A stretch of DNA of 10,089 nucleotides from Sphingomonadaceae bacterium (GTDB taxonomy: Bacteria; Pseudomonadota; Alphaproteobacteria; Sphingomonadales; Sphingomonadaceae), in the NCBI GenBank assembly GCA_019454625.1, contig JACFNY010000041.1:1324-11412 (forward strand), in the 5' to 3' direction. The position numbers were made by a program, and so were the translations under genes. The notes below the pieces were generated by a model that saw only the letters and a program-made list of their open reading frames with translations, searched no databases and was not told the DNA's origin. Below, in pieces: positions 1 to 8,032 of the stretch; the stretch's first letter is position 1, and every line of letters starts with the position of its first letter.

Positions 1-1179
1 CCGCTCACGTGGGTGATCGGCGGCTTCTACCAGAAGGCGAAGCAGACCTCGATCCAGCAGGTGGAGGACCGCTTCCTGTTCGAATACGCGCCGTTCCTGA
101 TCCCGTTCTTCCCGCCGCTCGTCGACGGGCGCCTCATCTACGATCAGGCGACGAGCTCGAAGGACACGCAGATCGCGGCGTTCGGCCAGGTGAACTTCCG
201 CCCCGTGGACCGGCTGACGCTGACCCTCGGCCTGCGCTACGGCGAGACCAAGTTCGACATCAACTCGTTTGCGCAGGGCCCCGTGGTCGGCGATCCCGTG
301 ACGGACGTTGGCCGCCAGAAGGAGAAGCCGTTCACGCCGAAGTTCGGCGTGGAGTTCCAGGTCGATCCGGCGAACCTCATCTACGCCTCCGCGTCCAAGG
401 GCTTCCGGCCCGGCGGCTACAACCCGCAGGTCGGCGCGCCCTGCCAGGCGACCGACCTCGATCCGCTCGGCTATCCGGACGGCCGCCCCGAGACCTACAA
501 GTCGGACTCGGTGTGGAGCTATGAAGCGGGCGTGAAGAGCCGGACGCTCGGTGGACGCCTCAGCCTGCAGGGCAGCGTCTACCAGATCGACTGGAAGAAC
601 ATCCAGCAGGTCGTCGGTCTCGGCGGCTGCGGCTTCCAGTTCACGGCGAACCTCGGCTCGGCGCGGAGCCGCGGCTTCGATCTCCAGCTCGATTTCCGCG
701 TGACCGACGATTTCACGCTGCAGGCCGAAGTCGGCTACACGAACGCCAAGTTCCTCGACACGTTCTTCGGCGGCCCGCTCGCCACCGTGCCGCTGGTGAC
801 GGACGGCAACCACATCACCACGCCGCCGTGGACGATCTCGGTGCACGCGCAGCACGAGTTCTCCCTGCGCGAGCAGGACGACGCCTATCTTCGCGCCGAC
901 TTCGACTACCGCGCGCACCAGACGAGCCTGACGCCGGGCATTGATCCGCGCAACGGCGGCGTCGATCCGACGCTCGACAACGCACCCGCCATCCGGGCGC
1001 TGTCGCTGCGTGCCGGTTACCGCCTGAACGGCGTCGACCTCTCGCTGTTCGCCAACAACGTGCTCGATCAGGCCGTGTGGGCCGGCCGCCGGGCGCGCGA
1101 CAACAACAACGCCACGATCTATCGTTCGCACATCGTGCGGCCGCGGACGTTCGGCGTGACGGCTGCGTACCGGTTCTAG
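1..1179 (+). CDS. TonB-dependent outer-membrane receptor, C-terminal part (5' end outside window)
   Basis: The reading frame is open from base 1, so the plug domain and TonB box lie upstream; 392 residues of barrel are visible. TonB-dependent receptors bind a substrate (iron chelate, vitamin, oligosaccharide or other large molecule) at the cell surface and import it into the periplasm using TonB-ExbBD energy. Support: alternating beta-strand patterns throughout; the family-like strand FGQVNFRPVDRLTLTLGLRY; the segment YASASKGFRPGGYNPQ, very typical of siderophore-type receptors; LFANNVLDQ near the end; and a last strand ending in the aromatic Tyr-Arg-Phe expected for outer-membrane insertion. 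Two cysteines sit in likely extracellular loops (GAPCQA and GGCGFQF) and may pair. The substrate cannot be read from the sequence. Its position ahead of secreted hydrolases suggests it imports their substrate, but that is inference. A strong hairpin follows the stop. Confidence 0.95.
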   Translation, partial: PLTWVIGGFYQKAKQTSIQQVEDRFLFEYAPFLIPFFPPLVDGRLIYDQATSSKDTQIAAFGQVNFRPVDRLTLTLGLRYGETKFDINSFAQGPVVGDPVTDVGRQKEKPFTPKFGVEFQVDPANLIYASASKGFRPGGYNPQVGAPCQATDLDPLGYPDGRPETYKSDSVWSYEAGVKSRTLGGRLSLQGSVYQIDWKNIQQVVGLGGCGFQFTANLGSARSRGFDLQLDFRVTDDFTLQAEVGYTNAKFLDTFFGGPLATVPLVTDGNHITTPPWTISVHAQHEFSLREQDDAYLRADFDYRAHQTSLTPGIDPRNGGVDPTLDNAPAIRALSLRAGYRLNGVDLSLFANNVLDQAVWAGRRARDNNNATIYRSHIVRPRTFGVTAAYRF

Positions 1180-1192
1180 CCGCCGGGGCGCA

Positions 1193-1233
1193 GGCGCCGC
1201 AGCCGTACCGGGCGGCTGCGGCGCCGCGGTTTT
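1193..1233 (+). terminator. Strong GC hairpin with short T run between receptor and hydrolase genes
   Basis: The arms 1193-1205 and 1213-1225 are perfect reverse complements (13 bp, almost all G/C) around a 7-base loop (TACCGGG). Four bases later comes a run of four T (1230-1233). This looks like an intrinsic terminator for the receptor gene, though the T run is short and not adjacent to the stem. The next gene starts only 20 bases after the T run, so the hairpin may instead cause partial termination or protect the receptor mRNA end. Confidence 0.7.
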
Positions 1234-1240
1234 CGAAAAA

Positions 1241-1251
1241 GGGGAGAGGGG
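1241..1251 (+). promoter_or_regulatory. Ribosome binding site of the first amidohydrolase
   Basis: The purine-rich run GGGGAGAGGGG contains GGAG at 1243-1246, six bases before the ATG at 1253. This supports that start. It lies only a few bases after the T run of the hairpin, so no clear separate promoter fits between the two. Confidence 0.65.
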
Positions 1252-1252
1252 C

Positions 1253-2986
1253 ATGGTTTCAGGATCGGCCAAGGTTCAACGAATAGTTCGGCGGATAGTT
1301 CGGCTGACGGCGCTTGCCGCCGGTGCGGCCGTGCTCGCGTCCGCGGCTCAAGCGGCGTCGCCGTCAACGATCTACCGGAATGCGCAGGTCTACACGCCCT
1401 CGGGCTGGAAGACTGCGTTCGCGGTGCGGGACGGCCGGATCGTCGCGGTGGGCAGCGATACAGAGGTGCGCAAGGCGGCGAAGGGCGCGCGCGAGGTCGA
1501 TCTTGGCAACCGGACGGTGCTGCCCGGCCTCTACGACATGCACGTGCACCCCGTGCTTCAGGCGAAGGGCGGCGAAGGGCGCTGCGGCATCTCGCCCAAC
1601 GTTCCGGCGGCCGAGCTTCTCGCCGGGGTGAGCGCCTGCGCGAAGACCGTGGCGAAGGGCGAATGGGTGGCGGGCGGCCAGTGGCAGGCCTCCGTGCTGG
1701 CGGGCACGCCGATCACCGCCGCGACGCTTGATGCGGTGTCGCCCGACAACCCGGTGATGCTGTTCGACGTGAGCGGCCATAGCCTGTGGGTGAATTCCCG
1801 CGCGCTCGCGATCGCGGGCATCGCGAAGGAGACGCCGAACCCGGAAGGCGGCATCATCGAGCGCGATGCGGCGGGGCTTCCGACCGGCGTGCTGCGCGAA
1901 ACCGCGCGCGATCTCGTGCTGCGCCACATTCCGCCGCAGCCCGCCGAGCAGACGCAGGCGGAGCTGAAGAAGAACCTCGATTACCTGCTGTCCTTCGGCA
2001 TCACCGGCTATGTCGAGGCGATGGCGTTCCGCGACGACCTCGAAGCCTATGCCGCGCTCGCCGACAGGGGCGAGCTCAAGCAGCATGTGCAGGCGTGCAT
2101 CGCCTACAGCCACGCGGGTCATCCGAACCCCGATCTCGACGCGACCATCGCGGCAATCCCCGAATACACGCGCGAACGCTTCAAGCCGACGTGCATCAAG
2201 GTCTTCGCGGACGGCGTGCCGACCGAAAGCCACACCGGCGCGATGCTGGAGGCGTATCAGGGCGGACAGCCGAACGCGCCCGCGAAGGGCTTGCTGCTGT
2301 TCGATCCCGCGAAGCTGGGTCCGCTGATGGCGAAGTGGGACAGGCTCGGCCTCAACGTGCTGTTCCACGCGGCGGGCGACGCCGCCGTGCGCGCCTCGCT
2401 CGACGCCATCGCCCATGCGCGGCAGCAGAACGGCGGCAATGGCCCGATCCATCAGGTCGGGCACCTGACGTTCATCGACCCCGCCGACCTGCCGCGCGCG
2501 AAGGCGCTGCATTCCGCGTTCGAATTCTCGCCCTACCTGTGGGACCCGCAGCCGATCAACGACGACATCACGATGGCGGTCGGGGAACCGCGGATCAGCC
2601 GGGTGTGGCCGATCCGCGAAGGCTTCGAGGCGGGCGCGCTGGTGATCGCGGGGTCGGACTGGGCGGTGATCCCCGCGCCCGATCCGTGGCTCGGCATGGA
2701 GACGGCGGTCACGCGGCGCAATCGCGGCGGCGGCGATCGCAGCTTCGGCCTCGATGAAGCGATCACGATCGAACAGGCGGTGCGGATGTTCACGATCAAC
2801 GCCGCGACCCGCCTCGGGCTCGACAAGGACCTCGGCACCATCGAGACAGGCAAACGGGCGGACTTCATCGTGATCGACAGGAACCCGTTCCGGATTCCGG
2901 CGACCGAGATCCACACGATCAAGGTGCAGCAGACCTATATCGACGGCGAGGTCGTGTTCGACCGTCAGGCGAGCGGCGGCCGGTGA
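1253..2986 (+). CDS. Secreted metal-dependent amidohydrolase (amidohydrolase family 3, YtcJ/NfdA-like)
   Basis: A 577-residue member of the amidohydrolase superfamily, which hydrolyses C-N or C-O bonds of amides, formamides or related substrates with one or two metal ions in a TIM barrel. An Arg-rich n-region, hydrophobic stretch 18-33 and an Ala-x-Ala site near residue 35 form a Sec signal peptide, so it acts in the periplasm. Visible elements: N-terminal beta-sandwich portion with DGRIVAVGS; metal motif HVH (H97, H99) after LPGLYDM; IKVFADG (K316); H372 in [10 protein letters not shown]404 in VGHLTF (H400 nearby); and the catalytic Asp in AGSDW (D469). The C-terminus has the usual family ending ([17 protein letters not shown]). 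The start is set by a good ribosome site. It is a paralogue of the gene at 4532 and shares a GTGA stop/start overlap with the next gene, so they are co-translated. The substrate is unknown. Confidence 0.9.
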   Translation: MVSGSAKVQRIVRRIVRLTALAAGAAVLASAAQAASPSTIYRNAQVYTPSGWKTAFAVRDGRIVAVGSDTEVRKAAKGAREVDLGNRTVLPGLYDMHVHPVLQAKGGEGRCGISPNVPAAELLAGVSACAKTVAKGEWVAGGQWQASVLAGTPITAATLDAVSPDNPVMLFDVSGHSLWVNSRALAIAGIAKETPNPEGGIIERDAAGLPTGVLRETARDLVLRHIPPQPAEQTQAELKKNLDYLLSFGITGYVEAMAFRDDLEAYAALADRGELKQHVQACIAYSHAGHPNPDLDATIAAIPEYTRERFKPTCIKVFADGVPTESHTGAMLEAYQGGQPNAPAKGLLLFDPAKLGPLMAKWDRLGLNVLFHAAGDAAVRASLDAIAHARQQNGGNGPIHQVGHLTFIDPADLPRAKALHSAFEFSPYLWDPQPINDDITMAVGEPRISRVWPIREGFEAGALVIAGSDWAVIPAPDPWLGMETAVTRRNRGGGDRSFGLDEAITIEQAVRMFTINAATRLGLDKDLGTIETGKRADFIVIDRNPFRIPATEIHTIKVQQTYIDGEVVFDRQASGGR

Positions 2987-4509
2987 AGGCGGCGTTCGCC
3001 CTCGCGCTGCTCGCCGCGGTCGTGGCAGCGCCCGCGCACGCCGGGCCGGTGCGGACGGTCACGGTCTACAAGGGTGATTTCGCCACGGTGAACTCGTTCG
3101 TCTTCTCGAACGGCACGTCGCTCGTGGTGATGGACGTGCAGCGCAAGGCGAACGAGGCGCGAAAGCTCGCCGCCATGATCAAGGCGATGAAGCTGCCGCT
3201 GACGCATGTCCTCATCAGCCACGGCCATACCGACCATTTCACCGGAATGGCGGTGTTCCGCGAGGAATTCCCGGACGCGAAGATCGTCGTCGCGAACGAG
3301 GACATCAAGGCCGACATCAAGCGCTACGCGATCTACATGGACACGGGCGGCGAGACCGGCGCCGAGCCGCCGCTCGATCCCGCGCTGAAGCCGAAGACGC
3401 CGGAGCACCCGGACGGTTTCGACTATGAACGCAACATCGCGGTTCTGAACGCGCCGGCGCTGGAGATGGTCGGCGGCGGGACGCTCGAACTTTCCACCGA
3501 CTACATGCGCGCGGAAACGCCCTATATCACCACCGTCTACAGCCCCGATCTCAACGCGCTGTTCCTTTCGGATTTCGGCTACAACGGCGTGCATTTCTGG
3601 ATGGGCGACGACATCAGCCGCGAGGACCTGAAGAACTGGCGCGCCGAGCTCGTCGCGCTGAAGGTGCGCTACGCGAAGCAGAAACCCAAAGTCTATCCCG
3701 GTCACGGCGACCCGACCGATGTGCGCATCTTCGATCCGTCGGTGCGCTACATCGACGATTTCCTCGCCGTGACCGAAACCGCCAAGTCGCCGGAAGAAGC
3801 GATGGGGAAGATGATCGCGCTTTACCCGGGTTACAAGGAGGCCGACTTCTTCCTGAAATACAGCGCCATGGAGCACGTGCCGGGCCGCCCTTCGAGCGTC
3901 GGCCACCGGGCGGAGGCGGCATGGCGCGCGAAGGTGCGCGAACTGGCGGCCAAGGAATTCCGCAATCCCGCGTGGGGCTATTCGCACAGCGTGCGGGACT
4001 ATGTGCTGGCGCAGCAGCTTGCACGCACAGATGGTGTTCGCCTCGACGACGACGTGATGTTCGCCGCCGCGTATCTCCACGACATGGCGGCGTTCCCGAA
4101 ATGGGCCGTGGAGGGCACGGACCATGCCGACCGCGCCGCCGCGATCGTCGACACGATCCTGAAAGACAGCGGCTTTCCCGAGCGCAATCTGGATGCCGTG
4201 CGCGAGGCGATCCGCACCCACATGTACGACCGCGAGCCGAAGACGCCGGAGGCGCTCTGCCTGCACGACGCCGATGCGCTCGACTGGCTCGGCGCGGTGG
4301 GCGTGGCGCGCGTGATGGCGCTCGTCGATCCGCAGGGCGGCAAGCCCGGGGGGCCGGACATGGTGAAGATGCTGGAGGCCAATCTCGCGAACGTGCCCGC
4401 GCGGATATTGTCGCCCGCGGGCAAGGCGCTGCTGCCGGAACGCAAGGCCGGGCTGGAAACCTTCCTCCGCGATCTGCGCGATCAGACGGAAGACTATTCG
4501 ACACTTTAG
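2983..4509 (+). CDS. Secreted fusion of metallo-beta-lactamase-fold hydrolase and HD-domain phosphohydrolase-like domain
   Basis: 508 residues, starting at GTG inside the GTGA overlap with the upstream stop. Residues 1-20 form a clear Sec signal peptide ending AHA, so the protein should be exported. The first domain (about 24-265) is a metallo-beta-lactamase fold with the HxHxDH metal motif SHGHTDHFTG (H80, H82, D84, H85), a later Asp (D197 in LSDFGYN) and His (H241 in YPGHGDP). The usual middle metal His appears absent; E178 or a neighbour occupies that region, as I recall for some subfamilies. The second domain (about 325-500) has HD-type residues: H335 in GYSHSVRDY, H366-D367 in YLHDMAAF and D429 in LHDADALDWLG, close to the YedJ-like consensus. 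Single-domain family members are far shorter (about 250 and 200 residues), so this is a real fusion. It lies between two amidohydrolases. The combined activity is unknown. Confidence 0.85.
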   Translation: MKAAFALALLAAVVAAPAHAGPVRTVTVYKGDFATVNSFVFSNGTSLVVMDVQRKANEARKLAAMIKAMKLPLTHVLISHGHTDHFTGMAVFREEFPDAKIVVANEDIKADIKRYAIYMDTGGETGAEPPLDPALKPKTPEHPDGFDYERNIAVLNAPALEMVGGGTLELSTDYMRAETPYITTVYSPDLNALFLSDFGYNGVHFWMGDDISREDLKNWRAELVALKVRYAKQKPKVYPGHGDPTDVRIFDPSVRYIDDFLAVTETAKSPEEAMGKMIALYPGYKEADFFLKYSAMEHVPGRPSSVGHRAEAAWRAKVRELAAKEFRNPAWGYSHSVRDYVLAQQLARTDGVRLDDDVMFAAAYLHDMAAFPKWAVEGTDHADRAAAIVDTILKDSGFPERNLDAVREAIRTHMYDREPKTPEALCLHDADALDWLGAVGVARVMALVDPQGGKPGGPDMVKMLEANLANVPARILSPAGKALLPERKAGLETFLRDLRDQTEDYSTL

Positions 4510-4531
4510 GAACGGGCAGAGGAGACAGGGG

Positions 4532-6232
4532 ATGCTGAAGGCGATTGCAGGGAGCGTGCTTGCCCTTTCGGCGATCGGCGGCGCGGCGGCGGAAGCCCCG
4601 GCGGACACGATCCTGCTGAACGGCGACGTGCGCACCCCGTCCGGCTGGGCGCAGGCGGTCGCGATCCGGGATGGCGTGATCGTCGCGGTCGGCGATGCGA
4701 AGGACGCGGAGGCGTATCGCGGGCCGGCTTCGGTCGTCGTCGATCTGAACGGCGCGGCGGTGCTGCCCGGCCTCCACGACATGCATGTTCACAGCCATTT
4801 CGCGGGGCTCGAGCAGTTCGCGTGCGGCTTCGCCTACGGTGCGAAGCCCGCCGCCATCGCCGCGCGCGTCAAGGAGTGCGTGAAGGCCGCGAAGCCCGGC
4901 GACTGGATCGTCGGTGGCAACTGGGTGGGTGCGGTGTTCAGGAAGGGCGAGCAGACGCGCGCCTTCCTCGACAAGGTCGCGCCGAACAATCCCGTGCTGC
5001 TTTCGGATGAATCGCACCACAGCATCTGGGCGAATTCGAAGGCACTGGAGGTCGCGGGCGTGACGCGCGACACGAAGGACCCGGCGGGCGGCATCATCGA
5101 GCGCGACGCGAAGGGCGATCCCACGGGCGTGTTCCGCGAAACGGCGACGGAGCTTGTCGAGAAGGCCGTGCCCGCGCCGAGCGAGGAGATGAACCGCAGG
5201 GCGCTGACGCTTTCGACGGCGCAGATGCTGTCGTTCGGCATCACCTCCTATACGGAAGCGACGGTGCGCGACAGCAACATGAAGACGATCTCCGATCTTT
5301 CCGGCGAAGGTATCGTCAAGCAGCGCGTGCGCGGGTGCATCGTGTGGACGCCGGGCGATGCCGCGGGCGACCGCCTGATCGAGACGCGCGCCCTCTATGC
5401 GAAGCCGCGCTTCAAGACCGACTGCGTGAAGATCTTCATGGACGGCGTGCCGATCGAGAGCCACACCGCCGCGATGCTCGAACCCTACAAGGGCGTGTCG
5501 AACACCGATCCCGCCAACAAGGGCATATTGCTGATCCCGCAGCCGGTCCTCGACGAGGCGGTCGCGCGGTTCGACCGCATGGGGCTGCACGTGAAGTTCC
5601 ACGCCGTCGGCGACGGCGCGGTGCGCTCGGCGATTTCCGCCGCGGAACATGCGCGCAAGGTGAACGGCTGGGCGGGCTCCGCGCACGACATCGGCCACAC
5701 GACCTTCGCCGATCTCGCCGACATCCCGCGCGTGCGCGACCTGCACCTGACATGGGAGTTCTCGCCCTACATCTGGTATCCGACGCCGATCACCGACACG
5801 GACATCCGCCGCGCGGTGGGCGACGAGATGATGAAGCGGCTGATCCCGATCCGGGAGGCTGTGGCGAGCGGCGCGAACGTCGTCGCGGGGTCGGACTGGT
5901 CGGTGGTGCCGTCGGTCAACCCGTGGCTCGCCATCGAGACGATGGTGACGCGGCAGGCGCCGGGCAGCGGCGGCACGGTGATCGCGCCGGACGAGCGCGT
6001 GACGCTCGACGAGGCGTTCCGCATCTTCACGGAGAATTCGGCGGCGCTGATGGGCACGCGCGACATCGTGGGGGCGATCGAGCCCGGAATGCGCGCCGAC
6101 GTCATCGTCACCGAAAGGAACCCGTGGAAGGTGCCGGTCACCGAAATCCACGCCACGAAGGTCCGCATGACCTTCATCGACGGTGAAAAGGTCTATGATG
6201 CCGCGAACCCGCCGAAGTTGACGGCTGACTGA
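4532..6232 (+). CDS. Secreted metal-dependent amidohydrolase (family 3), paralogue of the gene at 1253
   Basis: 566 residues with a short Sec signal peptide (hydrophobic 3-19, AAA near 20), so periplasmic. Same fold and metal set as the protein at 1253: H85 and H87 in DMHVHSH, K300 in VKIFMDG, H357 in KFHAVGDGAV, H389 in IGHTTF (H385 nearby) and D455 in AGSDWSVVP. Shared blocks ([45 protein letters not shown], the C-terminal tail) show the two came from one ancestor. Differences lie mainly in the segment after HVH (SHFAGLEQFACGF here) and at 159-165 (DESHHSI versus DVSGHSL), where substrate pockets often differ. This suggests divided substrate ranges rather than redundancy. The start is supported by GAGGAGACAGGGG just before the ATG; the gap from the upstream stop is 22 bases. 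The substrate is unknown. Confidence 0.9.
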   Translation: MLKAIAGSVLALSAIGGAAAEAPADTILLNGDVRTPSGWAQAVAIRDGVIVAVGDAKDAEAYRGPASVVVDLNGAAVLPGLHDMHVHSHFAGLEQFACGFAYGAKPAAIAARVKECVKAAKPGDWIVGGNWVGAVFRKGEQTRAFLDKVAPNNPVLLSDESHHSIWANSKALEVAGVTRDTKDPAGGIIERDAKGDPTGVFRETATELVEKAVPAPSEEMNRRALTLSTAQMLSFGITSYTEATVRDSNMKTISDLSGEGIVKQRVRGCIVWTPGDAAGDRLIETRALYAKPRFKTDCVKIFMDGVPIESHTAAMLEPYKGVSNTDPANKGILLIPQPVLDEAVARFDRMGLHVKFHAVGDGAVRSAISAAEHARKVNGWAGSAHDIGHTTFADLADIPRVRDLHLTWEFSPYIWYPTPITDTDIRRAVGDEMMKRLIPIREAVASGANVVAGSDWSVVPSVNPWLAIETMVTRQAPGSGGTVIAPDERVTLDEAFRIFTENSAALMGTRDIVGAIEPGMRADVIVTERNPWKVPVTEIHATKVRMTFIDGEKVYDAANPPKLTAD

Positions 6233-6245
6233 GGAGGACAGGGCC

Positions 6246-7352
6246 ATGCCGCGCACCGGATTCTACACCGACGAACGCACCTTCTGGCACGCGACCGGGA
6301 TGCAGGCGCTGTTCCTGCCCGTCGGCGACTGGGTGCAGCCGCCCGGCGGCACCGCGGGCGCGGACACGCCCGATTCCAAGCGCCGCCTGCTCAACCTCGC
6401 GAACGCCTCCGGCCTCACGCGTAAACTTGTGATGGCTGACTCCGTCCCCGCCACGGTCGAGGACGTCTGCCGCGTCCACCCCCGCGACTACATCGACAAC
6501 TTCAAGAGGGTGAGCGACGCGGGCGGCGGTGATCTCGGCCGGCTCGCACCGTTCAGCAAGGGCGGTTTCGAGATCGCGATGATTTCGTGCGGCCTCGCCA
6601 TTTCCGCCGTCGACGACGTGCTGACCGGCAAGGTCGACAACGCCTACGCGCTCTGCCGCCCCGCGGGGCACCACTGCCTCGCCGACATGCCGATGGGCTT
6701 CTGCCTGCTCGCCAACATCCCGATCGCCATCGAGGCCGCGAAGGCGCGGCATGGCATCTCGCGGGTCGCGGTGGTGGACTGGGACGTGCACCACGGCAAC
6801 GGCACGCAGTCGATCTTCTACGACCGCGCCGACGTGCTGACGATCTCGATCCATCAGGACCGCTGCTTCCCGCCGGGATACAGCGGCACGGAGGATCGCG
6901 GCACGGGCGCGGGGCTCGGCTTCAACCTCAATATCCCGCTTCCCGCCGGCGCAGGGCACGACGCCTACGTCCACGCGTTCGACGCGCTGGTGCTGTCTGC
7001 GCTCGAAAGCTTCCGACCGGAACTCATCATCGTCGCGTGCGGGCTCGATGCGAACAGTGTCGATCCGCTGGCGCGGATGCTGCTGCACAGCGAAAGCTAC
7101 CGCGCGCTGACGCAGAAGATGATGGACGCGGCCGGGCGCCTGTGCGGCGGACGGCTCGCGGTCGTTCACGAGGGCGGCTACGCGGAAGCCTATGTGCCGT
7201 TCTGCGGCCACGCCGTGCTGGAAGTGCTGAGCGGCGAGCGGACGGCGGTCGTCGATCCGGTGCTCGACATGGCGCTCGGCTGGCAGCCGGGGCCGGAGGC
7301 GACGGCGTTCCACCAGCAATGGGTCGAGCGGCTGGCCGCGGCCCTCAAATGA
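6246..7352 (+). CDS. Histone-deacetylase-family amidohydrolase (class II HDAC-like, HDAH type)
   Basis: 368 residues, no signal peptide, so cytoplasmic. The family is zinc-dependent deacylases that remove acyl groups from amines: histone lysine in eukaryotes, acetylpolyamines and other small N-acyl compounds in bacteria. All key residues are visible: the charge-relay pair H142-H143 in RPAGHH; zinc ligands D180 and H182 in DWDVHHGNGTQ; the third zinc ligand D268 in CGLDANSVDPLARM; and the transition-state Tyr 312 in HEGGY. GFCLLAN and SIHQD are further family blocks. The DPLARM and EGGY-x4-PFCG signatures resemble, as I recall, the Bordetella/Alcaligenes HDAH enzyme (strain FB188) more than acetylpolyamine amidohydrolases. 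GGAGGACAGG just before the ATG supports the start. It follows the amidohydrolase by 13 bases and overlaps the next gene by ATGA. A role in deacylating an imported amide is plausible but inferred. Confidence 0.92.
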   Translation: MPRTGFYTDERTFWHATGMQALFLPVGDWVQPPGGTAGADTPDSKRRLLNLANASGLTRKLVMADSVPATVEDVCRVHPRDYIDNFKRVSDAGGGDLGRLAPFSKGGFEIAMISCGLAISAVDDVLTGKVDNAYALCRPAGHHCLADMPMGFCLLANIPIAIEAAKARHGISRVAVVDWDVHHGNGTQSIFYDRADVLTISIHQDRCFPPGYSGTEDRGTGAGLGFNLNIPLPAGAGHDAYVHAFDALVLSALESFRPELIIVACGLDANSVDPLARMLLHSESYRALTQKMMDAAGRLCGGRLAVVHEGGYAEAYVPFCGHAVLEVLSGERTAVVDPVLDMALGWQPGPEATAFHQQWVERLAAALK

Positions 7353-8032
7353 CCGCGCTTCGCGCTGTGACGGCGGCCCTGCTGTTGTCGCTGCCGTCGG
7401 CAGCGCTCGGCAGCGAGTGGCTGATGATGGTGAAGTCCGAGAACGTCGATCCGGTGCGCGAGGCGGAATTCGAGCACTGGTACAACGAAATCGACATTCC
7501 CGATGTGCTCGCCGTGCCGGGATACGAGCGCGCGCGGCGCGGAGCTGCCGTGACGGAGGACGGCGCGCGGCCCTATGTGGCACTCTACACGATCACATCG
7601 TCCGACATGGACAAGACGATCATCGCGATGCTGATGGCGAGCTGGCGCATGGACCAGCTCGGGCGCGGCACCGATCTCATCAAGGTGACGGAGCGCATCT
7701 ACTACCAGCGGGAGGGGAAGGGCACGCGCAGCGCAGATGCGCCGAAGCCGACACATCTCTACCTGCACCGGTCGAAAGGGGTGGCGTCGAAAGAATTGAG
7801 GGCCATCGTGAACGCGGGGCTCGCGGTCGGTGCGACGCCCTACCGGGTCTACAATGTCCTGATGCACGAACCGGTCGCGGTGCCGGATCGGCTTGTCGTG
7901 TTCGAGATTTCAGCCGCGTCGGATGCCGCGGCGAAGGATGCGGTGAAAGCGATCGAGACGCGGACCGGTGTCAGCGGATGCGGGGCCGACTGCGCGGCGC
8001 TCTATCGGGTGATACTCGACGTTTCGGGCTGA
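7349..8032 (+). CDS. Small exported protein, dimeric alpha-beta barrel (EthD/NIPSNAP-like) type
   Basis: 227 residues, starting at the ATG in the ATGA overlap with the deacylase stop. The frame is open further upstream, but only this start gives a signal peptide (hydrophobic 5-20, cleavage near ALG-S). The mature part begins with SEWLMMVKSENVDP, then EFEHWYNEIDIPDVLAVPGY (residues 40-59), a pattern typical of ferredoxin-like dimeric alpha-beta barrel proteins that bind or transform small aromatic or lipid molecules. The protein seems to hold two such halves (about 23-120 and 134-225), the second beginning HLYLHRSKG. Cys211 and Cys215 near the end could form a disulfide in the periplasm. No catalytic role can be assigned; His43, Tyr45 and Asp49 are the residues most worth noting. 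It is last in the plus-strand run, and its 3' end overlaps the convergent cytochrome gene by 31 bases. Confidence 0.8.
   Translation: MTALRAVTAALLLSLPSAALGSEWLMMVKSENVDPVREAEFEHWYNEIDIPDVLAVPGYERARRGAAVTEDGARPYVALYTITSSDMDKTIIAMLMASWRMDQLGRGTDLIKVTERIYYQREGKGTRSADAPKPTHLYLHRSKGVASKELRAIVNAGLAVGATPYRVYNVLMHEPVAVPDRLVVFEISAASDAAAKDAVKAIETRTGVSGCGADCAALYRVILDVSG
8002..8032. other. Convergent 3' overlap of two genes (31 bases)
   Basis: The plus-strand stop TGA (8030-8032) lies beyond the minus-strand stop TAG (8002-8004), so the last ten codons or so of each gene share the same DNA. No terminator hairpin with a T run is seen between the two units, so transcripts from each side probably extend into the other gene. 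Confidence 0.85.

Noticed and set aside
1364..2914. Long minus-strand open frame opposite the first amidohydrolase
   Set aside because: No recognisable domain; composition is typical of an antisense shadow.
3614..6256. Very long open frame on the minus strand (about 880 codons)
   Set aside because: It lies opposite two well-supported plus-strand genes, gives Arg/His/Ala-rich low-information protein with no motif, and is a usual side effect of GC-rich codon use.
6587..7348. N-terminal extension of the alpha-beta barrel-like protein
   Set aside because: It lies inside the deacylase gene in another frame, is Arg-rich, and would bury the signal peptide that starts at 7349.
6174..7583. Long minus-strand open frame opposite the HDAC-like gene
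   Set aside because: Same Arg-rich shadow composition; the plus strand has intact catalytic motifs throughout.
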